64,000 nt of DNA. It comes from Pseudolabrys sp. (GTDB lineage Bacteria > Pseudomonadota > Alphaproteobacteria > Rhizobiales > Xanthobacteraceae). The notes under the pieces were generated by a model, which saw nothing but the letters and a program-made list of their open reading frames with translations, had not been told where the DNA came from and ran no database searches. A program made the position numbers and the translations under genes. How positions within the stretch are numbered: position 1 is the stretch's first letter; every line of letters begins with the position of its first letter. Below, piece by piece: positions 8,054-15,723 of the stretch. The stretch covers positions 2,009,749-2,073,748 of the forward strand of contig JARYIJ010000001.1 in NCBI GenBank assembly GCA_029980465.1, read 5' to 3'.

Positions 8054-9265
8054 TCAGCAACCGCCACCGCTCGCGGAGCAGCCGGTGACCTTGGTTCCCC
8101 AGGATCCGTTCTGGCCCTGAACGATGAAGAAGTTTTTCACCGCGTCGCCGTCGGCACCGAAGTGGACCGGCCCGCTAAAGCCCTCATAGCCCTTTAGGTT
8201 GGCCATATAGTCCCGAATCTTGGTGCGGTCTGCTTCGAGGTCGGCGGGCTTGCCGGTAATATCGGCTTTCTTGATGGCGTCGATATACATGCTGACGATC
8301 TCATAGATGTTGGCGTCATACATGCTTGGTTCGATGTCCTTCGGCAGGCCGGACGTTTTGCGCAGCAACGGCTGAAGTTCGGACACGAACTTTTCCGCCT
8401 TCGGCGTCTTCATCGTAGCGTAGAAGGTGGCCGGCGCGACGACAGGAATTTCCGGCGCGGCTTGGAGGATGGCTGATGAGATCAGCGGCGTCCCGCCAAT
8501 GACCGGTTTCATCAGGCCCTGTCGCTTCATCTCTCGCAGCACTGTGACGGCCTGGCTGTAGTCCGCGCCAATCACGACACCGTCCGGATTGAGCGACTTC
8601 AGCTTCGTGACCTGCGCGCTGACGTCGAGATCCCCGGTGTTGAATGAGATCGGCGAGTCGCCATTGCTGACCTTGATGCCATTTTCGGTGAAGATTGTCG
8701 GCATGATCTTGGTGGCGATCGCGGTCGAAACTGCGTCTTTGGCGTCGTAGATGATCGCCACCGACTTCACGTTGAAGGCCTTCTTGAAATAAGGGACGGA
8801 GGTTTTCGCCAAAATACCTTCATCGACCGTGTTGCGGAATGCCCAGGGCCGGTTGGCTTTGGCGACACCAGGTTTCGATGACGCTTGCGACGTTGACACC
8901 ACCTTCATCTGGTTGGCGACCGGGAAGGTCACTTCGCAGGCGCCGCTGGTCAGCGGGCCTGCTACTGCGAGTACCTTGTCGTCGCCGGCGAGCTTGCGCA
9001 AATCATTGGCTGCTTGCGCCGGCTTTGCCGCGTCGTCGAGAATCACGAGTTTGAGTTTGGCGCCGTTGATGCCGCCGCCGTCGTTGATCTGCTTCTCGAG
9101 CATATCAAGCGTAACGGTGTTGGCGCGTCCCCATTCGGCGAAGGGGCCACTGCTCGGCACGATGGCGCCGATGGTGATCGTGTTTTGTGCATAAGCGAAC
9201 TGTGCGCTGGACACGAGTGCAGCGGTCACCAGACCGCTCAGAAAAAGCCTACGTCCTTGGACCAT
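8054..9265 (-). CDS. livK: Periplasmic substrate-binding protein of the Liv-type importer
   Basis: A 403-residue binding protein (Peripla_BP_6) with a signal peptide (MVQGRRLFLSGLVTAALVSS, then AYAQ) and the opening TITIGAIVPSSGPFAEWGR seen in HAAT receptors. The ATG at 9265 has AGAGGTG about 6 bases upstream; the longer frame to 9394 is rejected because it buries the signal peptide. The ligand is unknown; the adjacent monooxygenase and enamidase-like genes suggest a cyclic or aromatic nitrogen compound. Unusual: the mature protein ends TGCSASGGGC, two cysteines at the extreme C-terminus. Confidence 0.9.
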   Translation of the reverse strand: MVQGRRLFLSGLVTAALVSSAQFAYAQNTITIGAIVPSSGPFAEWGRANTVTLDMLEKQINDGGGINGAKLKLVILDDAAKPAQAANDLRKLAGDDKVLAVAGPLTSGACEVTFPVANQMKVVSTSQASSKPGVAKANRPWAFRNTVDEGILAKTSVPYFKKAFNVKSVAIIYDAKDAVSTAIATKIMPTIFTENGIKVSNGDSPISFNTGDLDVSAQVTKLKSLNPDGVVIGADYSQAVTVLREMKRQGLMKPVIGGTPLISSAILQAAPEIPVVAPATFYATMKTPKAEKFVSELQPLLRKTSGLPKDIEPSMYDANIYEIVSMYIDAIKKADITGKPADLEADRTKIRDYMANLKGYEGFSGPVHFGADGDAVKNFFIVQGQNGSWGTKVTGCSASGGGC

Positions 9266-9472
9266 GTTCACACCTCTGGTTGACGCCAAGTGCCACATAT
9301 CGATGGTGCGGCCTTTGCCTTCCCGACTTACAATTAAAACTCGACATCGAGACGAAGCGAGTTGTGCCGCCCCCCACAAGAAAAAGGCTAACATCAGAAA
9401 GCAAACTTGAAAAGCTTAGTTAGTTAGGCAATTATGAAAGATGTCAGTCGCCGGGTGGCGAGCAGGTGGCCC
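9266..9472. promoter_or_regulatory. Divergent promoter region livK / DUF1185-hpaB-enamidase
   Basis: This 207-bp gap between oppositely transcribed units must hold both promoters. A 25-base AT-rich stretch at about 9400-9433 includes tandem TTAGTTAGTTAGG. A similar CTTAGCTTATTGGG lies in the other divergent gap of the island (about 13791). The resemblance is by eye only and no operator is assigned. Confidence 0.4.
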
Positions 9473-10045
9473 ATGAAAATCAAACGGATTTTGACGTTTT
9501 TCGATGAGACCCGTGAAGCCAGCGGGAAGCCCACCGAGCCGGTGCTGCGGAAATGTGCCGTGGCGGCGATCGTACAAAATCCATTTGCCAGTCGGTACGT
9601 CGAGGACCTTTCGCTGCTCAGGAAGGAAAGCGAGTCCATCGGCCGCGAGATTTGTGCGATCGCTGTCGGCCTGCTCGCGCCTCATCGACCGATCAGTTAC
9701 GGTAAGGCGGCGGTCATCGGCATCGCCGGCGAACAGGAGCATGGCAATGCCATGCTCACGACGGTATTCGGCAATGTCATGCGTGACGCTGCCGGCGGCG
9801 GCAAGGCCTGGATTTCTTCGTTTACAAAGCGCGCGGCGCCGGGAGCGGCAATCGACATTCCCTTGGCGCATAAGGACGCGCTTTACGTCCGCTCGCACTA
9901 TGATGGCATCAGCATTACGCTGCACGATGCACCGTTGCCGGACGAGATCGCCGTCATTTGCGCCTATGCAACGCGCGGACGGGCCAACCATCGCGTTGGC
10001 GGCCTGGCCGCAGACGATATCAAGGGTATCGACGGCCTCAGCTGA
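9473..10045 (+). CDS. DUF1185 (AA_synth, PF06684) family protein, copy 1
   Basis: About 190 residues. Typical family stretches are SYGKAAVIGIAGEQEHGNAML, FGNVMRDAAGGGKAWISSF and HKDALYVRSHYD, with conserved EHG and GGGK. The annotated label 'amino acid synthesis' is historical and the biochemical role is not established. ATG 9473 was chosen (GCAGGTGG just upstream) over 9434, whose extra 13 residues look non-homologous. It is the first gene of a plus-strand unit with the HpaB-type oxygenase (27-bp gap) and the enamidase-like protein, so it probably acts on an intermediate of that pathway. A diverged paralogue closes the island at 14503. Confidence 0.82.
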   Translation: MKIKRILTFFDETREASGKPTEPVLRKCAVAAIVQNPFASRYVEDLSLLRKESESIGREICAIAVGLLAPHRPISYGKAAVIGIAGEQEHGNAMLTTVFGNVMRDAAGGGKAWISSFTKRAAPGAAIDIPLAHKDALYVRSHYDGISITLHDAPLPDEIAVICAYATRGRANHRVGGLAADDIKGIDGLS

Positions 10046-10072
10046 GGTGGCACGGATTCAAAGGAGCGGATC

Positions 10073-11578
10073 ATGAGCGACTGCAAGACAGGAGCTGATC
10101 ACATCAAGTCCTTGAAGGACGGCCGCACCGTCTACATCGACGGGAAACTTGTTGAAGACGTGACCGTGCATCCCGCGTTTCGTCATGCCGTGAGTGCGGC
10201 GGGTGCTCTTTATGACTTTCAGGCGCGACCGGAAAACCTTGAGCTGATGACCTTCCAGCCGAACGGGTCGAACCGGCGCGTCAATCGCGGCTGGCAGATG
10301 CCGCATAATTACGGCGAGATGGTTCAGCGCCGTAAGGCGCTGCAGGCATGGTCGACGCTCTCGGGCGGCTTCCTCGGGCGGTCGCCCGACCATCTGGCAT
10401 CGGCCCTGGTTGGCCAGCGCATGGGCATCGACGTGTTTCGCAAGCATAGCGAAGAGCGCGCCAAGGCCTTTGCCGACTATTTCGACTACGCCACCAAGGC
10501 TGACCTGTTTCTGACCTATGTGATCATCAACCCGCAGGCGGAGCGCAGCAAGGCTTGGGGCGAACAAGCGGAAGAGCTAGTGGCCCGCATCGTCGACGAG
10601 GATACGACCGGCATCACCATCCGCGGCGCGAAAATGCTGGGGACGTCGTCGATCATGGCGAACGAGGTTTTTGTCGCCAATCTCCAGCCGCTCAAACCGG
10701 GCGAGGAGGACCTCGCTTTCTGCTGTGCGTTGCCGATGAATGCCAAGGGTCTACGCGTGTTGTCGCGAAAGTCCTATGAGGCGCACGCGGTGTCGATTTA
10801 CGACAACCCCATTTCGTCACGTTTCGACGAGAACGACGCGCTGATTTACTTCGACGACGTCAAGGTGCCCTGGGATCGCATCTTCGTTTATCGCGACACC
10901 GATGCGTGTCGCGCACAGTTTCACGACACCCCTGGTCATGCCTATCAGAACTATCAGGCTCAAATTCGTCTTTCGGTGAAGATCGCGTTTCTGGTGGGTC
11001 TTGCCCGCCGTATTACGGAGGCGATCGGCACCACCAAGATTCCGAGCGTTGCCGAACAGCTCGGCTTGCTGGCTGCCCAGGCGGGCATGGTCAATTCGAT
11101 GCTGTCGGGCATGGAGGCGTCAGGCTCGCAGGTGGGCGAATGGTATGTGCCGAACAAGCACTTCATGTATTCGGCGCAGGTCATTACCCAGGATCTCTAC
11201 CCGAAAGTGATCAACGCGATCCGCGACCTCGCCGGCGGCGCGCTAATCATGCTGCCATCGTCGATCGCGGATTTCGGCAATCCCGAACTTGCCGCCATTA
11301 TCAAGAAGACGCAGCGCTCCGCCGCGATGGAGCCGGAGCACAAGGTGAAAGTCATGAAAGCAGCCTGGGATGCGATCGGCTCGGAGTTCGGGTCGCGTCA
11401 CACCCAGTATGAGATGTTCTATGCGGGGGCTCGCTTCGTGACCTGCGGTCACAGTATGCGCACCTACGATTGGGACAAGGCGACCGGTCTGGTTGAGAAG
11501 ATGTTGTCGTCCTACGATTTGCAGAGTGAATTGACACGAATGCAGCGTGAGATGGCAGCCGGACAAACGAGGCAGTGA
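10073..11578 (+). CDS. HpaB-type FADH2-dependent 4-hydroxyphenylacetate 3-monooxygenase family oxygenase
   Basis: The 501-residue protein matches the 4-HPA 3-hydroxylase large component in length and layout: an N-terminal HpaB_N region (DGRTVYIDGKLVEDVTVHPAF), a central acyl-CoA-dehydrogenase-like FAD region (TGITIRGAKMLGTSSIMANEVF, FDDVKVPWDRIFVYRD) and a C-terminal helical domain with AGGALIMLPSS and FYAGA. Such enzymes hydroxylate phenols or heteroaromatic rings using reduced flavin from a separate reductase, here plausibly the gene at 13198. The RBS AAGGAGCGG precedes ATG 10073. Its stop overlaps the enamidase-like start (TGATG). The real substrate is unknown; clustering with a cyclic-enamide hydrolase suggests an N-heterocycle rather than 4-hydroxyphenylacetate. 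Confidence 0.88.
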   Translation: MSDCKTGADHIKSLKDGRTVYIDGKLVEDVTVHPAFRHAVSAAGALYDFQARPENLELMTFQPNGSNRRVNRGWQMPHNYGEMVQRRKALQAWSTLSGGFLGRSPDHLASALVGQRMGIDVFRKHSEERAKAFADYFDYATKADLFLTYVIINPQAERSKAWGEQAEELVARIVDEDTTGITIRGAKMLGTSSIMANEVFVANLQPLKPGEEDLAFCCALPMNAKGLRVLSRKSYEAHAVSIYDNPISSRFDENDALIYFDDVKVPWDRIFVYRDTDACRAQFHDTPGHAYQNYQAQIRLSVKIAFLVGLARRITEAIGTTKIPSVAEQLGLLAAQAGMVNSMLSGMEASGSQVGEWYVPNKHFMYSAQVITQDLYPKVINAIRDLAGGALIMLPSSIADFGNPELAAIIKKTQRSAAMEPEHKVKVMKAAWDAIGSEFGSRHTQYEMFYAGARFVTCGHSMRTYDWDKATGLVEKMLSSYDLQSELTRMQREMAAGQTRQ

Positions 11579-12774
11579 TGAAAGTCGCGATCGTCAATCT
11601 CGGACAAATTGTTTCCGGCGATTGGCATTCGCCACTGGCGGCAGGCGACACCATCCTGATGGATGGGGATCGCATTGTGAGTGTCGGGACCGCGGCAGCG
11701 GGTGCTGTCGAACAGGCCGACGTCGTTGTCGATGCCGACGGCATGACGGCAATCCCGGGTCTGATCGACTCACACGTTCACATCACGTTCGGTGATTACA
11801 CGCCCCGGCAGCGCACCGTCGGCTATCTCGAAAGCTATCTGCACGGTGGCACAACGACCTGCATTTCGGCATCAGAAGTGCATGTCCCCGGCCGTCCGCG
11901 TGACCCGGAAGGGGTGAAGGCATTGGCGCTTGCCGCACAGCGCTGCTTTGAAACCTATCGGCCGGGTGGCATGCGGGTCATCGCCGGCTCGGTCATCCTC
12001 GAGCCTGGCCTCGCGCCCAAGGATTTCAAAGAGCTTGCCGCCAAAAGTGTGACTCTGGCGAAGGCGGGATTCGGTGCCGTCAGGACAGCCTACGACTATG
12101 TACCGCTGGTCAAAGCCGCCAAGGAGGCTGGGCTGATCACGACCTGCCATACCGGCGGCTCGTCAATTCCGGGCTCAGGTGCGATCACCGGCGACCATCT
12201 ACTCGCGATGCATCCGCACGTTTCGTTCCACATCAACGGCGGCCCGACGGCTATGCCCGACGCGGATTTCGAACGGGTCATCAACGAAAGCGCCATTGCG
12301 CTTCAGGTCTGCACGGCCGGCAACCTGCGCACGACGCTTCTATGTGCGCGGCTGGCGGATCGCCTTGGCGCGTTTGACCGTTTCATCATTGCGACAGATA
12401 CGCCCACCGGGTCCGGCATCATGCCACTCGGCATGCTCTATACCATCGCGCATTGCGCAAGCTTGACGGACATGGACGCCGATCGCTTTATTTGCGCGGC
12501 GTCCGGCAGTAACGCCCGAGTATACGGCCTCGATTCCGGCTTTCTCATGCCGGGTAAGGCGGCGGATATCGTGCTGATCGACGCCCCGGACGGCGGCACG
12601 CAAGAGACAGCGCTCGCGGCGATCAAGCATGGTGACATCGCGGCGATTGGCGCCGTCATAACGGCCGGCGTTCCGCGTTTTGTCGGCCGTAGCCGCAATA
12701 CGCCGGCGACCACCCGCAAGGCGCGGGTGGCGCGGTCATCGGTCGTGCAGGATTTTGCCGCGATTGCCCACTGA
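11578..12774 (+). CDS. Enamidase-like amidohydrolase
   Basis: A 398-residue amidohydrolase-superfamily enzyme that strongly recalls Eubacterium barkeri enamidase, which opens 6-oxotetrahydronicotinate in nicotinate fermentation. Shared stretches from memory are VSGDxxSP near the N-terminus, GDYTPRQRT, HGGTTTCISA, PGRPRDPEG, CHTGGSSIPGS, HINGGPTA and the C-terminal SRNTP. Putative metal ligands (ATG numbering) are H66 and H68 (HVH), K162, H191, H218 and D274. K162 stands where enamidase has a bridging glutamate. ATG 11578 or GTG 11575 may be the start; it overlaps the hpaB stop. Expected role: hydrolysis of a cyclic amide or enamide produced after ring hydroxylation. Confidence 0.82.
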   Translation: MKVAIVNLGQIVSGDWHSPLAAGDTILMDGDRIVSVGTAAAGAVEQADVVVDADGMTAIPGLIDSHVHITFGDYTPRQRTVGYLESYLHGGTTTCISASEVHVPGRPRDPEGVKALALAAQRCFETYRPGGMRVIAGSVILEPGLAPKDFKELAAKSVTLAKAGFGAVRTAYDYVPLVKAAKEAGLITTCHTGGSSIPGSGAITGDHLLAMHPHVSFHINGGPTAMPDADFERVINESAIALQVCTAGNLRTTLLCARLADRLGAFDRFIIATDTPTGSGIMPLGMLYTIAHCASLTDMDADRFICAASGSNARVYGLDSGFLMPGKAADIVLIDAPDGGTQETALAAIKHGDIAAIGAVITAGVPRFVGRSRNTPATTRKARVARSSVVQDFAAIAH

Positions 12775-12785
12775 CTGCGATCGGC

Positions 12786-13166
12786 TCAGGCCGGATCGTA
12801 GTAGTGGAGTTCAAAGAGTATGCAACCGTGCGTTGATTTGAAGGGCCCGTGATAGGCGCCGGGCGGGCGGCACGCATAGGTGTTGGGTGCAAAGGTGGTG
12901 CCGCCATTGCCCTGCTTGTCGTTGCCCACGGTGAGGTCGCCGGAGACGAGGTAGACCTCCTCCCAATAGTCGTGGACGAAAGGGTCGGTCGTATAGACGC
13001 CGGGCGCAAAGCGAAGGAGTCGTGAGCGCGTTCCGCGCTTGTTTTTCTCGTCGAGCGCGCCGGCAAGTATCTTCTGTTGGATGCCGGACGGATAGCCTGC
13101 CGGGGTTTCCCAACCGGAGGTCAGATCGACGTTGTGGAATTCCTTGTGTTCTTTATTGACGGTCAT
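12786..13166 (-). CDS. Cupin-domain protein
   Basis: Small 126-residue single-domain cupin. The first motif region is HDYWEEVYLVSGDLTVG (E in EEVYLVSG) and the second PPGAYHGPF. It lies directly downstream of and co-directional with the flavin reductase (31-bp gap) and converges on the enamidase-like gene with only 11 bp between stops. It could be a metal-dependent dioxygenase or isomerase step, or a metabolite-binding accessory; the metal ligands are incomplete by eye, so no reaction is assigned. Confidence 0.78.
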   Translation of the reverse strand: MTVNKEHKEFHNVDLTSGWETPAGYPSGIQQKILAGALDEKNKRGTRSRLLRFAPGVYTTDPFVHDYWEEVYLVSGDLTVGNDKQGNGGTTFAPNTYACRPPGAYHGPFKSTHGCILFELHYYDPA

Positions 13167-13197
13167 GTCGGTTGCTCCTGCGCATCGTCATTAGAGG

Positions 13198-13731
13198 CTA
13201 CCAGCCTTCAAAGATATTGGCATCGCGCGGCGGCATATCCCGGAATCCCGCGTCGAGCCGGCGATAACGGCCACCGTAGAAGATCAGCGGCTGCGCTTGC
13301 TTGTGCGGCGTCGTGCGCAGCGCGATCACGCGGCCGACGAAGATCATATGATCGCCGCCATCATAACGAGCGTAGGATTCGCATTCGAAGCTGGCCAGCG
13401 TGTTGGGCAAAAGCGGCAGGCCGGTTTCGCCGTCGATCAGGACGAGGTTCGACCATTTGTCCCCCAAGGCTCGCGCAAATCGGTTCGAGACGTCTTCCTG
13501 AGCTTGCGAAAGGATATTGATGGAATAGCGCTCCATCCCCATCCAGGCTGGAAAGCTGTGGGCGCGCAGCGCGACGCTAAAGAGGACGAGCGGCGGCGAC
13601 GTAGAGACCGAGTTGAACGAGCTGACTGTCATGCCGAGCCTATGGCCGTCGGCGGTGATGCCGGTCACAATGGCGACCCCGGTCGGAAAGGCACCCAATG
13701 CGTCACGGAAACGTCGTTCGTCGAAGCTCAT
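13198..13731 (-). CDS. Flavin reductase (HpaC/DIM6-NTAB family)
   Basis: A 177-residue FMN-binding split-barrel reductase. Family motifs are RDALGAFPTGVAIVTG, GMTVSSFNSVSTSPPLVLFSV, SINILSQAQEDVSNRFA and the C-terminal PLIFYGGRYRRLD. It most likely supplies reduced flavin by diffusion to the HpaB-type oxygenase of the same island. ATG 13731 follows AAGGACG with good spacing and removes a non-homologous 17-residue extension. Confidence 0.88.
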   Translation of the reverse strand: MSFDERRFRDALGAFPTGVAIVTGITADGHRLGMTVSSFNSVSTSPPLVLFSVALRAHSFPAWMGMERYSINILSQAQEDVSNRFARALGDKWSNLVLIDGETGLPLLPNTLASFECESYARYDGGDHMIFVGRVIALRTTPHKQAQPLIFYGGRYRRLDAGFRDMPPRDANIFEGW

Positions 13732-13804
13732 TTGTCGTCCTTGCGCATGATCATTATTATCTTCTAAAAATAGGTATGTCACTTAGCTTATTGGGATCAC
13801 CACC

Positions 13805-14482
13805 TTGCCCGCTCTGACATTCAGCCGCGCCGGCGGCACGCCGACAACTGTCGAATTTGACACGTTGATCGTCGCCGGTTGGACCGGACGCGACACCGCC
13901 GCGCTGGAACATCACATCGAAGAACTCGCCGCGCTTGGCGTACCGCGGCCATCATCAGTACCGGTATTTTATCGCACCAGCGTCGAAGGTCTTACCCAAA
14001 CCCGGCGTCTCGAGGTCCTCGGCGCTGATACCTCGGGCGAGGTGGAGCCGGTGATATTTGCGCTCGATGATGGCCTGTGGCTTGGCCTCGGCTCCGACCA
14101 CACCGATCGTAAAGCGGAGGTCATGGGCATTGCTCTGTCGAAACAGCTCTGTGGCAAGGTCGTCGGGACCGAGCTGTGGCCGCTGGCGGAGGTTGCCCCG
14201 CACTGGGATCGATTGATTATCCGTTCGCACGCGACGATCGGCGGCACGCGTGTGCTCTATCAGGAAGGGGCGCTGTCAGCGATGCGGACACCGGCTGACC
14301 TGCTATCGCTGTACGACGGCGGCAAGACGTTGCGGGCAGGCACCGCAATGTTTTGCGGTACAGTGGGCGCTATTGGCGGTATTCGGCCGGCAACCCGTTT
14401 CGAGATGGAGATCGAAGACCCGGTTCGTCGGCGAAGCATGCGTCATGCATATGACGTGTTCGCTTTGCCAGTGATAACGTGA
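13805..14482 (+). CDS. DUF2848 protein, FAH-hydrolase-like fold
   Basis: A 225-residue protein recognised from VEFDTLIVAGWTGRD, PVFYRTSVEGLTQT, WLGLGSDHTDRKAE and GTAMFCGTVGAIGGIRPATRFEMEIEDP. The last segment resembles the C-terminal core of fumarylacetoacetate hydrolases (G-T, then a barrel strand with polar ligands). A hydrolytic or decarboxylating step on an acyclic diacid after ring opening is plausible but inferred. It starts at TTG 13805 with no better codon downstream near the conserved N-terminus. It is divergent from the flavin reductase across a 73-bp AT-rich gap. Confidence 0.72.
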   Translation: MPALTFSRAGGTPTTVEFDTLIVAGWTGRDTAALEHHIEELAALGVPRPSSVPVFYRTSVEGLTQTRRLEVLGADTSGEVEPVIFALDDGLWLGLGSDHTDRKAEVMGIALSKQLCGKVVGTELWPLAEVAPHWDRLIIRSHATIGGTRVLYQEGALSAMRTPADLLSLYDGGKTLRAGTAMFCGTVGAIGGIRPATRFEMEIEDPVRRRSMRHAYDVFALPVIT

Positions 14483-14502
14483 AAGTGTACCGGCGCGCCA
14501 CG

Positions 14503-15087
14503 TTACTTTGCGCGTCGCATCTCGCGAACAAGATCGGTGACTTGTGCCGCTGACGCACCTTTAATGCGTGCATTTGGCCGGGTGCCGCCGAGAAATCCCA
14601 CGATGAGTAGTATCTCATCCCGGCGCGGTGCATCGGCGACCGATACCGCCATCGTGTCCATGGCATCATAGTCCCACGCATCTTCAAGTCCGCCGAAAAG
14701 GACATCGACCTGCGTACCGGGATTTCCAACCTTGGCATTGCCAGGGATCAGAGCAGGCCCTCCACCAGCGCCCTGACGCATTGCGAGACCCATGCGGACG
14801 TGGATCATGCTCGCGCCATGCTCGAGATCGCCGGCGGTTCCAACGATCACCGCTTTGCCATAGCCACGCGGTTTTAGGGGCTTGAGTGCTTCGAGCGCGC
14901 GTGCAGTAAGAACCTTTCCGGCTTCTACCGAAAGATCGATCAGTCCAGTAAAATCATCGATAGCCGCTTGGCCGGCGTGAGGATTGTGCAGCACGCCACA
15001 CGCTGCAACGCGCTTGCAGGGCATCGCCAGCTTTCGGCTTCCCTCGCTAAAGACGTCCTGGCTGATAACGGTGATCTGTCGAAACAT
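14503..15087 (-). CDS. DUF1185 (AA_synth) family protein, copy 2
   Basis: 194 residues from ATG 15087. It keeps the family pattern (GYGKAVIVGTAGDLEHGASMI, MRQGAGGGPALIPGNAKVG, DTMAVSVADAPRRDEI) but differs from copy 1: the GGGK lysine is replaced (GGGP), and the HKDA region becomes FGGLEDAWDYD. The pair may act on successive intermediates or form a hetero-oligomer. The gene converges with DUF2848; a TAACGTG inverted repeat (14475-14481 and 14499-14505) spans the two stop codons. Confidence 0.78.
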   Translation of the reverse strand: MFRQITVISQDVFSEGSRKLAMPCKRVAACGVLHNPHAGQAAIDDFTGLIDLSVEAGKVLTARALEALKPLKPRGYGKAVIVGTAGDLEHGASMIHVRMGLAMRQGAGGGPALIPGNAKVGNPGTQVDVLFGGLEDAWDYDAMDTMAVSVADAPRRDEILLIVGFLGGTRPNARIKGASAAQVTDLVREMRRAK

Positions 15088-15180
15088 TGGTTGCTCACTT
15101 TCTACTCTTGAGCCCATTACGGAACGGCTTGAGCAGTCGTGTCGAGATGCCGCAAGCTATCATCCTTTGTAGCTCATGCT

Positions 15181-15723
15181 CTAATACAACGTGATGGCTG
15201 CAAGCGGCGGTCCCGACAGGTCGAAGAAGACGCGACCGAGGTCGTGGATTGGTCCGGTCGGGCTCCATCGGGAGACGGCGTGATAGGAGTCGCCGTGGCG
15301 GCCTTCGATCAGCCAGTCGGCGCCGTCCAACCCCATTTCGTCGCTGTGCGGAGCAAGGGACCAGAAGCCCGCGGCATCGAGGGCGTGTTGGAGGCGCTGC
15401 CAGTCTGCCGGTGACAGCGCCAGATTGCGCGGGGCCTTCGAGTCGGTCGACCCGGTGCCCCAGCGCAGCATCATGGTGTCCGGGCGCAGCATTATGTTGT
15501 GGTGCCACCGGCCGATATGAACCACGGCGTGGCCATCGAAGCTGCTGCGCCAGAAGAAGCGGTAGGCTTCGTCCTCCTCGGCGCGGAAGCGGCAGAGCGG
15601 CTTGGCCGCCTCAAAGCGGGGGCGACAGCAGCAGCAGCGATCGAGCTCGCAGCGGAAGGAGAGCCATGACCAGGTGTCGTCCGGCAGCTGGGCAAAGTAG
15701 CAGGGACGGGGCAGCCTGATCAT
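15181..15723 (-). CDS. Hypothetical protein of a phage recombination cassette
   Basis: 180 residues, not assigned. Visible features are a cysteine-rich N-terminal segment (ELDRCCCCRPRFE), many Trp residues, and a conserved-looking C-terminus (LDGADWLIEGR, VSRWSP, DLGRVFFDLSGPPLAAITLY). Its ATG overlaps the end of the frameshifted rad52-like frame as ATGA. The context (Rad52-like and Gp157-like genes in the same direction) suggests phage or integrative-element ancestry. Confidence 0.5.
   Translation of the reverse strand: MIRLPRPCYFAQLPDDTWSWLSFRCELDRCCCCRPRFEAAKPLCRFRAEEDEAYRFFWRSSFDGHAVVHIGRWHHNIMLRPDTMMLRWGTGSTDSKAPRNLALSPADWQRLQHALDAAGFWSLAPHSDEMGLDGADWLIEGRHGDSYHAVSRWSPTGPIHDLGRVFFDLSGPPLAAITLY

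Noticed and set aside
14475..14505. TAACGTG inverted repeat as bidirectional terminator between DUF2848 and DUF1185
   Set aside because: The arms are only 7 bp with a 17-base loop and no T-run on either side; too weak to annotate.
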